A stretch of DNA of 30,738 bases, taken from the NCBI GenBank assembly GCA_031969915.1, contig DALYJJ010000073.1:1-30738 (forward strand). The letters run 5' to 3'. Positions 8,009 to 16,640 of this stretch are shown piece by piece. The translations under genes and the position numbers were made by a program. The DNA is from DALYJJ01 sp031969915. Its GTDB lineage: Bacteria; Acidobacteriota; Terriglobia; Bryobacterales; Bryobacteraceae. Below the pieces are notes generated by a model. It made no database searches, was not told where the DNA came from, and worked only from the letters and a program-made list of their open reading frames with translations. Position 1 is the stretch's first letter, and each line of letters begins with the position of its first letter.

Positions 8009-9700
8009 ATGCCGAAGTGGGCGGCGGCCGCTCTGCTTGCCGCGATCGTTCTCTTTTTCTGGATTGCCAATCGGGGCGCCTACAAAGGCTATTTTCAGGA
8101 CGACGACCTGGACAACCTGAGTTGGACGCGCGACGCGCAAACCTCGGAATTCCTGCAGGGTCTGGTGGACCCGCGCTTCTCGAAGTTCAATTTCCGGCCC
8201 GCCGGGCACTGGTACTACCGCGTGTTGGGCGCCACGGCGAAGTTGCACTATCCGCCGTATGTAGCCGTGCTCCAGTTGCTGCACATCGTGAACATCGTGC
8301 TGCTCTGGCGATTGGCGCGGCGGCTGGGCGCGACCGTTCCGGCCACGGCGGCGGCGGCGCTCTTTTTCGCTTTCCACATGGCGGCGTTCGACGCGTATTG
8401 GCGGCCGATGTACATCTTCGACGTCGTCTGCGGGCTGTTCGTGTTGCTCTCGCTGCACGCCTACCTGGCCCGCCGGCTGCTCCTCAGCCTGGGAGCCTTC
8501 TGGCTGGCCTACAAAGCCAAGGAAGTTGCCGTGATGCTGCCGCTGGTGCTGCTGGCGTACGAAGGCTGGCTCGGCCGGCGGGAGTGGAAGCGCCTGATTC
8601 CGTTCTTCGCGATCTCGGCATCGTTCGGCCTGCAAGCGGTCTTCGCGAACCGCGGGAGCGACTCCGCCTACACGCTCCGATTCACGCCGCAAGCGTTTCT
8701 CACGTGCCTCAAGTTTTACGCAGGCAAGATTTTCCTCGCGCCCTTCGCGGGCTTCGTTCTACTGCCGGCGCTCTGGTTTGTGCGCGACCGGCGATTCCGT
8801 TGGGGCGCTGCCGGTTTGCTGCTGCTGCTCCTGCCCATGCTGTTCCTGCCGGGGCGGCTCTTCGCGGTCTATCTGTACGTGCCTCTGATCGCACTGTCAC
8901 TGGGGATGACGTCGCTCTTCGAGCGTCTGCCCGCTCCCGCCCTGATCGCGGCGATGGCCGTCTGGACGGGCGTGAACTTCAACGTGATGCGAACGCTGCG
9001 GCACGAAGCGCTAACGGCGGCGCACGAGAATCGCGCGTACGTCGGGGAAGCGGCGCGGTTCTTCGAACGGTCCCCCGCCGTCCAGACCGTGGTCTACGAC
9101 GGCGCGCCGCGGGCCATGCACCGTTGGGGTGTGGAGGCGACCATGCGACTGGCGTCCGGCCGCTCCTCGATCGGTATCGTCTGGATGAACGACAAGCAGG
9201 CCTGGCAGGCGCTGCAAGGCGAGTCGGTAGCCGTGCTGAGTTGGTTCGCTCCCACGCAGAAGCTGTTCGCGGTGACCAAGAAGCCGGGCGAGCCGGACCG
9301 CGCCTTCATCCGTATGAGCATGGAGACGCCGGTATGGCAGTTGACCGAAGGCTGGTTTCCGTTGGAAAGCAGCTTCCGCTGGATCCGCCCCTACGCGTCC
9401 GCGCGGCTTTGGCGCCCGGCGGAGGCGCGCGCCTTTGAGATGACGGTGAACATGGGCAAGGTGCAACTGGGGGAGATGGGGCCGCCCGAGGTGGAAGTGA
9501 AGATCGAAGGGGCGAGCGCCGGGCGGCATACGTTCCGGCAGCCAGGCTGGGAGACGGTGCGGCTGGCCGCGCCGGCGGGGGCGCCCGGGGCAGTGAAGGT
9601 CGAGTTTGTGGTGAGGCCGGGCTACCGGCCGAAGAACGGCGATCCGCGCACGCTGGGCGTCGCTGTAGTAGCATTCGGTTTCACCCAAGAGGCTCCGTGA
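8009..9700 (+). CDS. Polytopic membrane protein, possible GT-C-type glycosyltransferase
   Basis: A 563-residue integral membrane protein. About ten hydrophobic segments fill the first ~340 residues, beginning with AAAALLAAIVLFFWIA. A large soluble C-terminal part follows, ending in a beta-rich module (MTVNMGKVQLGEMGPPEVEVKIEG...VVRPGYRPKN). The first periplasmic loop has an acidic cluster (FQDDDLDNLSW), the position where GT-C glycosyltransferases of the PMT/GT39 and related families carry their catalytic Asp pair. This makes a lipid-linked sugar transferase plausible but unproven; I recognise no specific family. The stop overlaps the start of the transporter gene (GTGA), so the two are coupled. 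Confidence 0.8.
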   Translation: MPKWAAAALLAAIVLFFWIANRGAYKGYFQDDDLDNLSWTRDAQTSEFLQGLVDPRFSKFNFRPAGHWYYRVLGATAKLHYPPYVAVLQLLHIVNIVLLWRLARRLGATVPATAAAALFFAFHMAAFDAYWRPMYIFDVVCGLFVLLSLHAYLARRLLLSLGAFWLAYKAKEVAVMLPLVLLAYEGWLGRREWKRLIPFFAISASFGLQAVFANRGSDSAYTLRFTPQAFLTCLKFYAGKIFLAPFAGFVLLPALWFVRDRRFRWGAAGLLLLLLPMLFLPGRLFAVYLYVPLIALSLGMTSLFERLPAPALIAAMAVWTGVNFNVMRTLRHEALTAAHENRAYVGEAARFFERSPAVQTVVYDGAPRAMHRWGVEATMRLASGRSSIGIVWMNDKQAWQALQGESVAVLSWFAPTQKLFAVTKKPGEPDRAFIRMSMETPVWQLTEGWFPLESSFRWIRPYASARLWRPAEARAFEMTVNMGKVQLGEMGPPEVEVKIEGASAGRHTFRQPGWETVRLAAPAGAPGAVKVEFVVRPGYRPKNGDPRTLGVAVVAFGFTQEAP

Positions 9701-10962
9701 AGATTCCTCACCTGCGCTGGATCATTGCCGCGCTGCTGTGCGCGGCGACCATGATCAACTACGCCGACCGGCTGACCCTCTCGGTCGTCTCCGTCGACAT
9801 CCGCAAAGAGTTCTCGCTCGACGAGCGCGACTATTCGCATGTCGTGACGCTGTTCCTGGCCGCCTACGCGATCATGTACGCGGGCTCAGGCTACCTGGTG
9901 GACCGGCTGGGCACGCGGCGCGGCTTCGCGATCTTCATCCTCGGCTGGTCGGCGGCGCAACTCGCGCATGCCTTCACGCGCGGCAAGTGGTCGTTGGGCG
10001 GCGCGCGCTTCGCCCTCGGCCTCTTCGAGCCCGGCAACTGGCCCGCCGCCGCGAAGGCGGTTGCCGAGTGGTTCCCGGCGCATCAGCGGGCGCTCGGCGT
10101 GGGCATCTTCAACGCCGGCTCGTCACTCGGTTCGGCGCTCGCGCCGCCCATGGTTTCATGGCTCACGCTCAGTTACGGCTGGCGCACGGCGTTCCTGTTC
10201 ACGGGGGCCCTGGGCCTGGTCTGGCTGGTGTTCTGGCTGCTGCTCTACCAGCCGCCGCACAAGAACCGCTGGCTGCGAAAAGAAGAGTACGACACGTTCC
10301 GCGACCATGTGCGCCCGCCCGAAGAAACGCGGCCCGTGAAGGAGAAGATCGACTGGCTGAAGATCATGGGCATGCGCGGATGCTGGACTCTGATCCTTAC
10401 CCGCTTTCTCACCGACCCGGTGATCTACTTCGTGATCTTCTGGCTGCCCGAGTACCTGCGGCGCGAACGCGGGTTCGACCTGGCGATGGTCGGCAAGTAT
10501 GCGTGGGTGCCGTTCATCTTCGGGGACATCGGCTACGTGTTCGGCGGCTGGCTGTCCGGGCGGTTGATCCGCGCCGGCTGGACCCTGCCGCGGGCTCGGA
10601 AGTTCGTGATGGCCGTGGGCGCCTCCGTGATGCCCGCGGCGATTCTCGCGCCGCTGGTGCCCACCTGGTGGCTCGCTCTGGGCGCCATGTGCTTCGTCAC
10701 GTTCGGACACGCGCTATGGGTGGCCAACCTGCAAACACTGCCCACGGACATGTTCAAAGCGACTGAGGTGGGCACGGCGACCGGTTTCGGCGGGATGGGC
10801 GGAGCGATCGGCGGTATGCTGGCCAACCTGGGTACAGGGGCCTTTGTCGCGGCCTCGGGCACCTATGCGCCGATCTTTCTGATCGCCGGCTTGATGCATC
10901 CCATTTCGGCGCTGCTCACCTACTGGCTTCTGCCCGACCGCTTCTTCCGCCGCGCGGAATAG
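9697..10962 (+). CDS. MFS transporter, hexuronate/anion:cation symporter type
   Basis: A 421-residue major facilitator with twelve predicted membrane segments. The start INYADRLTLSVVSVDI and loop 2-3 motif GYLVDRLGTRRG are typical of the ACS family (ExuT/GudP-like), as are EPGNWPAAAKAVAEWFP and GIFNAGSSLGSALAPP. Family members import hexuronates, glucarate or other organic anions with protons. The GTG start at 9697 overlaps the previous stop by four bases. The DUF885, glycosidase-like and beta-propeller genes downstream, and a mannonate-dehydratase-like gene at 25737, fit sugar-acid use, but the substrate is inferred from family only. Confidence 0.9.
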   Translation: MKIPHLRWIIAALLCAATMINYADRLTLSVVSVDIRKEFSLDERDYSHVVTLFLAAYAIMYAGSGYLVDRLGTRRGFAIFILGWSAAQLAHAFTRGKWSLGGARFALGLFEPGNWPAAAKAVAEWFPAHQRALGVGIFNAGSSLGSALAPPMVSWLTLSYGWRTAFLFTGALGLVWLVFWLLLYQPPHKNRWLRKEEYDTFRDHVRPPEETRPVKEKIDWLKIMGMRGCWTLILTRFLTDPVIYFVIFWLPEYLRRERGFDLAMVGKYAWVPFIFGDIGYVFGGWLSGRLIRAGWTLPRARKFVMAVGASVMPAAILAPLVPTWWLALGAMCFVTFGHALWVANLQTLPTDMFKATEVGTATGFGGMGGAIGGMLANLGTGAFVAASGTYAPIFLIAGLMHPISALLTYWLLPDRFFRRAE

Positions 10963-11014
10963 CGGTACCATCGCAGGAACGCACCTGCAGGCTTCACGTT
11001 CCGGAGACGCCGCC

Positions 11015-12619
11015 ATGATCATCCGTGCCGCATTCTTAATCGCCCTCGCCGCGCTCAACGCCGCGGCGCAAACCAACTCCGCCGCCGGCCTCGCCCAGTT
11101 CTTCAAGGAGTGGCGTGAGTTCCAGCACCCGGCGATGATCGACGGCGTGCCGGACTACACGCCCGCGGCGATGAAGAAGCAACATGCCGCGCTGAAAGCC
11201 TGGCAGAAGCGGCTGGAAGCCTTCGACGTCGCCATCTGGACCACCGCGCAGAAGATCGACTACAACCTGATCCGCGCGGAGATGAACGGGCTCGATTTCG
11301 ATCACCGCGTACTTCGGCCGTGGTCGCAGGCTCCGTTCTTCTATCGAACGATTTTCGCCGCCGAATCCGACACCCCGTTGCACGAAGGCCCACACGTCTA
11401 CGGGGCGCTGGAGCTCTGGCAGTATTCGTTGCCCCTGGACGCGAAGAGCGCGGCCGAGGTGACGGCAAAGCTCGAAGCCATCCCGCGCCTGTTGGCGCAG
11501 GCCAAGAGTAACCTGACGGAGCCCAACCGGGACCTCTGGGAACTGGGTATCTGGAGCAAACAAGGGGAAAGCCGCGCCCTAGCCGCGCTCGCTCAGCAGA
11601 GCCCGAACGTAGCCGCGCCGGCCGCGAAAGCAAAGGCCGCCGTGGACGAGTTTATCGACTGGCTGCGGGCAGGGAGCCGGACGATGAAGCGGGCGCCGGC
11701 AATGGGGAAGGCGCACTACGACTGGTATCAGAAGAACGTCCACCTTTCGACCCACACCTGGCAATCGCTGCTGCACATGATGGAGCGCGAACTGGCCCGC
11801 TCGCTGGCCTCGCTGCAGTTGGTCCGGCACCGGAACCGGCGCTTGCCCGAGCTCACCTTGCCTGCCTCGCTCGAAGAACTGAACCGGCGCAACGACGAAG
11901 CGATCGACGAGTTCCTCTCGTTTCTCAAGAACCAGGAGATCTTCACCGTTCCGGCGTACATGAACCTCAACCGGCTGCGGCCCATCCGCCGCCTCCCGGC
12001 GAAAGAAGAGCTGGACCTGTTCACCAACGTCGACTACCGCGACTCGCTCCCGTTGAAGTGTCACATGATTCACTGGCTCGAGAAGCAGCGCCTGGATGCG
12101 CAGCCGCACCCGAGTCCGATTCGCAGCGCGCGCCTGCTTTACAACATCTGGGACGGAAGGTCGGAGGGTTTCGCCACGGCCTGGGAGGAGGCGATGATGC
12201 AGGCCGGCCTCCTCGACAACCGCCCGCGCGCCCAGGAGCTGATCCACATCATGACCGCGGTTCGCGCCATCCGCGGCATCGCCGACCTGAAGTTCCACTC
12301 GGGCGAGTTCACGCTCGATCAGGCGAAGCAGTACATCGTCGAGACCACGCCTTATGGATGGTTCAATCCGAAGGGCAATACGGTGTGGGTGGACATGGCG
12401 ATTTACGCGCATCAGCCCGGGTATGGGACCACGTACCTGGCGGGCAAGATCGATTTCGACAAACTGATCGCGGACGTGGCGCGGGCCCGAGGCACCGCGT
12501 TCACCATGAAGCCGTTCCTGGACGAGTTCTTCGACAAGGGCGTGATCCCGATGTCCACCATTCGTTGGGAGATGACGGGCGATGCGAGCGAGGCGCGGGC
12601 TCTGGGGCTCCGCCACTAG
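11015..12619 (+). CDS. DUF885-family secreted protein lacking the usual HExxPGH motif
   Basis: A 534-residue protein with a signal peptide (MIIRAAFLIALAALNAAAQ). It aligns by eye with DUF885, a gluzincin-like family of presumed metallopeptidases: GKAHYDWYQKNVHLSTHTWQSLLHMMERELAR, then SEGFATAWEEAMMQAGLLD and the C-terminal AIRGIADLKFHSGEFTLDQAKQYIVE. DUF885 members normally carry a zinc-binding HE-x-x-PGH just before the 'EGwa.yaE' segment. Here that place reads CHMIHWLEKQRLDAQPHPS, so the motif is absent or replaced. The protein may be catalytically altered or use other ligands. GGAG nine bases upstream supports the ATG. It precedes the DUF4832 gene by 30 bases. Confidence 0.8.
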   Translation: MIIRAAFLIALAALNAAAQTNSAAGLAQFFKEWREFQHPAMIDGVPDYTPAAMKKQHAALKAWQKRLEAFDVAIWTTAQKIDYNLIRAEMNGLDFDHRVLRPWSQAPFFYRTIFAAESDTPLHEGPHVYGALELWQYSLPLDAKSAAEVTAKLEAIPRLLAQAKSNLTEPNRDLWELGIWSKQGESRALAALAQQSPNVAAPAAKAKAAVDEFIDWLRAGSRTMKRAPAMGKAHYDWYQKNVHLSTHTWQSLLHMMERELARSLASLQLVRHRNRRLPELTLPASLEELNRRNDEAIDEFLSFLKNQEIFTVPAYMNLNRLRPIRRLPAKEELDLFTNVDYRDSLPLKCHMIHWLEKQRLDAQPHPSPIRSARLLYNIWDGRSEGFATAWEEAMMQAGLLDNRPRAQELIHIMTAVRAIRGIADLKFHSGEFTLDQAKQYIVETTPYGWFNPKGNTVWVDMAIYAHQPGYGTTYLAGKIDFDKLIADVARARGTAFTMKPFLDEFFDKGVIPMSTIRWEMTGDASEARALGLRH

Positions 12620-12636
12620 AAGGGCGCCGATGGGCG

Positions 12637-12642
12637 TACACT
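12637..12642 (+). promoter_or_regulatory. -10-like TACACT before the DUF4832 gene
   Basis: TACACT is followed by seven bases and the ATG at 12650. It sits in the 30-base gap after the DUF885 gene, so an internal leaderless promoter is possible. Confidence 0.35.
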
Positions 12643-12649
12643 CCTAGCC

Positions 12650-14095
12650 ATGCGCCCCCGCATCTTCGCTCTTTGGCTCTCGGCCGGAGTTCTTGTCTTC
12701 CCACAGACCCGCACGGTGGTGACGCCGCCCGACACCGGCGCCGCCTTGGTCAACCCGATGATGGGATGGCAATTCCATCACTACGACAACAGCATCAAGA
12801 AGTACGGACTCGAACTGGAACCTTCGGATACGGTGGAGGAGTTTCCGGGCGCGAGTTCGATCTACCTGCGCCTGGCATGGTCGTTTATCGAGCCGGAGGA
12901 GGGCAAGTTCAACTGGTCCATCGTGGACACGCCGATGCAGCGTTGGGTGGCGAAGGGGAAACAAGTCGCACTGCGCTTCAGTTGCTCGGAGACGAATCCG
13001 GAGATCCCGTATGCGACGCCGGAATGGGTCCGCAAGGCGGGGGCGAAAGGTTACTTCGTCACCTCCCGAAAAGGGATCGATCCAAACGGCACGCTTTGGG
13101 AGCCGGACTACGACGACCCTGTGTTCCTGGCCAAGCTCGACCGGTTTCTGGAAGCGGCCGCGGCGCGGTACGACGGCAATCCGCACGTCGCCTTCGTCGA
13201 CGTCGCCTCGTTCGGCGTGTGGGGCGAGGGCCACACGTTCGCCACGTCGCGACTGCCCTACAGCGCGGCCACCATACGCCGGCACATCGACCTGCATCGC
13301 AAGCACTTCAAGCGCACGCTCCTGGCGGCGAACGACGATTTCGCGCATCAGGGCCGCGGCCTGGAGGTGATCGACTATGCGCGCGGCCACGGGCTTACGC
13401 TGCGCGACGACAGCATCCTGGTGCAGGGCGGAGAGCAGGCCTACCATCGTCCGTACCTCGCGCCGCTCTTCTGGCCCGACCGCCCGGTGATTCTGGAGGG
13501 CGAACACTACGGGCCCTCCGTACAGCGCGGCGCATGGCAGGACGGTAGCCGCTTCCTGGACGCCGTGGAGGACTTCCACGCCAGTTACGCGACCGTGCAC
13601 TGGTATCCGCGCGAGTTTCTGGAGAAGAACCGCGACCTGATCGAGAAGGTAAACCGCCGCCTGGGTTACCGCCTCCAGTTACTCGAAGCGTCCTGGCCCG
13701 CGGAGGTGAAACCGGGCGAACCACTCCTGGTTGGCTATCGATGGCGCAATGCCGGGGTGGCGCCGTGCTATCCGGGCGGATACCCGGCGGTGACCTTGAA
13801 GGACGAGAAAGGCGGCATCGCGGCGGTCTTCGCCGACGAGGAGTTCGACGTGCGGACGCTGCCCGTGGGCGCGCCCGGCAAGGCTCATCCGGTGGGCCGC
13901 GAGTTGAAATCGCAGTCGCAAGCCTCGCGCCCTCTGATCGCCTTTACGCTGCCTCCTCCGAACATCCTGAAGCCGGGAACGTACTCGCTCTCCATATCCG
14001 TGGGCGACCGGACGGGCACCCCGGCGCTGGCCCTGCCGCTGGCCGGCGGCGACGGCGCGAAACGGTACAAACTGGGAACAGTGACCATTCGATGA
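12650..14095 (+). CDS. DUF4832 glycoside-hydrolase-like protein
   Basis: A 481-residue protein with a short signal-like N-terminus (RIFALWLSAGVLVFPQ). It begins with the DUF4832/DUF4874 hallmark NPMMGWQFHHYD, continues as a TIM-barrel-like module (SSIYLRLAWSFIEPEEGKFNW, ASFGVWGEGHTFATS) and ends with a beta-sandwich DUF4832 domain (LEASWPAEVKPGEPLLVGYRWRNAGVAPCY...LKPGTYSLSISVGDRTG). Clan-A glycosidases keep a catalytic Glu at the place of E193 in WGEGH, so a glycan-hydrolase role is plausible. Substrate unknown. Its stop overlaps the next start (ATGA). Confidence 0.82.
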   Translation: MRPRIFALWLSAGVLVFPQTRTVVTPPDTGAALVNPMMGWQFHHYDNSIKKYGLELEPSDTVEEFPGASSIYLRLAWSFIEPEEGKFNWSIVDTPMQRWVAKGKQVALRFSCSETNPEIPYATPEWVRKAGAKGYFVTSRKGIDPNGTLWEPDYDDPVFLAKLDRFLEAAAARYDGNPHVAFVDVASFGVWGEGHTFATSRLPYSAATIRRHIDLHRKHFKRTLLAANDDFAHQGRGLEVIDYARGHGLTLRDDSILVQGGEQAYHRPYLAPLFWPDRPVILEGEHYGPSVQRGAWQDGSRFLDAVEDFHASYATVHWYPREFLEKNRDLIEKVNRRLGYRLQLLEASWPAEVKPGEPLLVGYRWRNAGVAPCYPGGYPAVTLKDEKGGIAAVFADEEFDVRTLPVGAPGKAHPVGRELKSQSQASRPLIAFTLPPPNILKPGTYSLSISVGDRTGTPALALPLAGGDGAKRYKLGTVTIR

Positions 14096-16221
14096 TCAGG
14101 CCGTACACCGCGCTCTGCGCCGCCTTTCTGCTGTGGACCGGATGCCGCCCGTTCCCGGCGCGTATCGTCTGGCAGCCGCTGAACGAGCCGGGAGTGGGCG
14201 GGGCGCTCACCGCTATCGCGGTTCATCCGGCGAATCCGGAGCGGGTGTTGGCAGCGGGCGATATGCTGGGCGCGGCATATTCGAACGACGGCGGCCAGAG
14301 TTGGCAGGTCACCACCGGCTTTGTGAGTTGGGAACTGGGCGAGTTCACGTTCCATCCGCGCAACCCTGAGGAAGTCTGGGTGGGAACGATGTCCGGCCCG
14401 CACCGCAGCCTCGACGGCGGGCGGACGTGGACGCTGCAGCGCGAGGGGTTCCCGCCGGTCTCCGCCGGCCACTACTCGGCGCCGGTTCAGAAGATCCTGT
14501 TCGACGAAGCGAACGAGCGGCGGCTGTTGGCGTTCGGCGGTTCGCACCGGCGCTGGGCCTCGCCGGGCCGACCCGAGTGGGGCGCCGTCTGGGAGAGCAC
14601 CGACGGGGGCGAGAACTGGCGGCGGTTGGCCACGATCGGCGGAGGCGTCAACATCACGTCCGCGGTGGCCGCGCCGGGGGTGCTTTACTCTTCCACCTAT
14701 GGGCGCGGCGTGTATCGGTCCGAAGACGGCGGCGCGGGGTGGGCGGAGTGCGGCGCGGGTCTCGCGAACGCGAATGCGTACCAGGTGGCGGTGCATCCTT
14801 CGAACCCTCGGACGGTGTGGGCCGCGCTCGACAATGCTCGCGACGGGGCGACGCTCATCGCGGGTTCCATTTTCAAGTCAACGGACGGTTGCCGCTCGTG
14901 GACTGAATCCGGCGCCGGTCTGCCGCGGCGCACCAACAGCGACACGAACCTGATGTCTCGCCACGCGGCAATCGCCGTCGCCCCCTCGGACCCCAATCGC
15001 CTTTACACCAGCGACACTTCGTTTTCGCAGGCTTCGGTATGGCGGAGCGACGACGGCGGGACGAGTTGGCGCAGCGTTCTCAACTACGGCAACCGGAGCC
15101 GGTGGCCGATGCCCTTCAACAACGGCCCGGGGTTCGAGTGGATCGCCGTGCATCCGTCGGACCCAGGCGTGGTGTACCTGGCAAACCAGGCGAACATTGC
15201 GCTCACTCGCGATGGCGGCGAGAGCTTCCTCGATCTGGGCTCGCACCTGGTGAGCGCTTCCGACCGCCAATGGAAAGGCCGAGGTTTCTCCGGCCTGGTG
15301 GCGGTGAACTTCCGCTTCAATCCCGCGCGGCCCGGGCACGCAGTCTTCAGCGCGATGGACGACGGCAAGATCTGGATGAGCGACGATGACCTGGCGACGT
15401 GGCGATACCCGGGCGCGCCAGTGCCGGCCTACAACGGCGGAAACGACGCGGCGTTCGCAGGACCGGAGGGCGCCGTGATCTACTCCACCTTCGGCCAGGA
15501 CAGCACCTTTCAAGGGATCGCGAAATCGAGCGACGGCGGACGTACGTGGGCCATGCTGGCGGGTCCGGAACGGGGACTGCCTTCGCTGGGCGCGGCGAAT
15601 GGCCGGGCGCGTGGGGTGTATGCGATCGCCGGCGAGCCGGATCGCGCCTTCGCCGTGATCGGCAACCGCGTGATGTCCACCTCGAACGGAGGCGCGATGT
15701 GGACCACGGTGCTCGAACAGGCGGGCCTGGCGTGGCTGGCGGGTAGTGGACGCACGGTGTACGCAACGGCGGCCAATGGAGTCTACCGGTCAGAGGACGG
15801 CGTCAGCTTCAACCTGATGGCAGGTTCCCCGCGCGAGGCGTGGCGCCTGGTGATCGACTCGCAGGCGGCCCAGACACTCTACGTCACGAAATGGCGAAAG
15901 GCCGACGGCGGGCTGTGGCGGCACCGCGACAATCGATGGACGCGCATGCACGACGGGTTCTACATCCACGACGTGGACGTTCACCCGCGTGACTCCCGCC
16001 GCATCGCCTTCGCCACTTCCGACGATCCCTATCACGACATCTCCGGCGCCACCGGCGTCTACTACAGCGACAACGGCGGCGAGACGTGGACCCAGGAGAA
16101 CTGGGGCCTGGCCATGCTGCGGGCCCCGGTCATCCGCTTCGACCCCCACAACCCGGCGCGGCTTGTTCTGGGCACCGCCGGGCGCGGCTATTTCGCCGGG
16201 CGTCTGCTGTCGCCGCCCTAG
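14092..16221 (+). CDS. Asp-box (BNR/sortilin-like) beta-propeller protein, possible GH74-like
   Basis: A 709-residue protein started at ATG 14092, which overlaps the previous stop; longer in-frame starts inside the DUF4832 gene are unlikely. The N-terminus (MIRPYTALCAAFLLWTGC) looks like a lipoprotein signal, though Trp at -3 is unusual. The rest is a repeated propeller with about a dozen Asp-box turns, such as SNDGGQSW, SLDGGRTW, STDGGENW, SDDGGTSW, SSDGGRTW and SDNGGETW, interleaved with 'VHPxNPxxVW' strands. This is the architecture of sialidase/Vps10/GH74 proteins with two seven-bladed propellers. Catalytic residues cannot be assigned by eye. The last twelve codons lie in a repeat that recurs at 17037. 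Its stop shares the palindrome CTAG with the convergent HxlR gene. Confidence 0.85.
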   Translation: MIRPYTALCAAFLLWTGCRPFPARIVWQPLNEPGVGGALTAIAVHPANPERVLAAGDMLGAAYSNDGGQSWQVTTGFVSWELGEFTFHPRNPEEVWVGTMSGPHRSLDGGRTWTLQREGFPPVSAGHYSAPVQKILFDEANERRLLAFGGSHRRWASPGRPEWGAVWESTDGGENWRRLATIGGGVNITSAVAAPGVLYSSTYGRGVYRSEDGGAGWAECGAGLANANAYQVAVHPSNPRTVWAALDNARDGATLIAGSIFKSTDGCRSWTESGAGLPRRTNSDTNLMSRHAAIAVAPSDPNRLYTSDTSFSQASVWRSDDGGTSWRSVLNYGNRSRWPMPFNNGPGFEWIAVHPSDPGVVYLANQANIALTRDGGESFLDLGSHLVSASDRQWKGRGFSGLVAVNFRFNPARPGHAVFSAMDDGKIWMSDDDLATWRYPGAPVPAYNGGNDAAFAGPEGAVIYSTFGQDSTFQGIAKSSDGGRTWAMLAGPERGLPSLGAANGRARGVYAIAGEPDRAFAVIGNRVMSTSNGGAMWTTVLEQAGLAWLAGSGRTVYATAANGVYRSEDGVSFNLMAGSPREAWRLVIDSQAAQTLYVTKWRKADGGLWRHRDNRWTRMHDGFYIHDVDVHPRDSRRIAFATSDDPYHDISGATGVYYSDNGGETWTQENWGLAMLRAPVIRFDPHNPARLVLGTAGRGYFAGRLLSPP

Positions 16222-16233
16222 CCGCCGTTACGG
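16183..16233 (+). repeat. 51-bp direct repeat, left copy (3' end of the propeller gene)
   Basis: Aligned without gaps to 17037-17087 at a constant offset of 854 bases, with 45 of 51 positions identical. It encodes the propeller C-terminus RGYFAGRLLSPP and its stop. It also contains a small GC hairpin (GGGCG/CGCCC arms). Confidence 0.8.
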
Positions 16234-16571
16234 TGTTCCAAGTGCGAGAGATGTTGTACTCCCCAAGCCCAGAGCGTTTCAAAAACCGGACCGAGTGTCT
16301 TTCCCTGATCGGTCAGTTCGTAGTGCGCGCGAAGGCCTGGTTTTCCGGGGGCATGTCGAAACACCAGCCCCTCGGCCTCAAGTTCCCGCAGTTGCTGGCG
16401 AAGCACCTTCGCCGTAACGCCATCCATAGACCGAAGGAGATCTCCGAAGCCGCTGCAACCAGTGTTCAAACGTTCAAAGATCATCGGCTTCCAGCGACCC
16501 TCAATGACGCGAATCGCAGTGTAGAGGGGACATCGATCCCGCTCAGCGTAGCTTTTGGCCGTTTTCTTCAT
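16218..16571 (-). CDS. HxlR-family transcriptional regulator
   Basis: A 117-residue winged-helix protein. It has the HxlR hallmarks: CPLYTAIRVIEGRWKPMIFERL near the start, FGDLLRSMDGVTAKVLRQQLRELEAEGLV as the recognition region, and HYELTDQGKTLGPVFETLWAWG at the end. HxlR regulators often sense electrophiles, quinones or redox stress and control an adjacent detoxification gene. It diverges from a VOC-family gene with a palindromic site between them. Its GC content is visibly lower than the flanking genes (about 55-57% in hand-counted lines against about 70% just upstream). It lies between the two 51-bp direct repeats. The stop overlaps the end of the propeller gene. Confidence 0.92.
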   Translation of the reverse strand: MKKTAKSYAERDRCPLYTAIRVIEGRWKPMIFERLNTGCSGFGDLLRSMDGVTAKVLRQQLRELEAEGLVFRHAPGKPGLRAHYELTDQGKTLGPVFETLWAWGVQHLSHLEHRNGG

Positions 16572-16588
16572 CGCTGCACAGGACAGGT

Positions 16589-16600
16589 TACTTCAAAGTA
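16589..16600. promoter_or_regulatory. Palindromic operator between HxlR and VOC genes
   Basis: The perfect palindrome TACTT-CA-AAGTA lies in the 69-base divergent gap, extended imperfectly by GGT and CC on the flanks. It resembles the TACT...AGTA sites bound by HxlR-type regulators such as YodB. The position, 18 bases before the HxlR start, fits autoregulation and control of the VOC gene. Confidence 0.6.
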
Positions 16601-16640
16601 CCCTCTTGCGCACTCGATGGATCTCGCTTAGGTTGACAAC

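Noticed and set aside
12058..13548. 496-codon plus-strand frame across the DUF885/DUF4832 junction
   Set aside because: Out-of-frame shadow rich in Arg, Gly and Ala; both real genes are clear.
13741..14091. Extended N-terminus of the propeller protein
   Set aside because: It would overlap the DUF4832 domain with non-homologous sequence; the coupled ATG at 14092 begins a lipoprotein-like signal.
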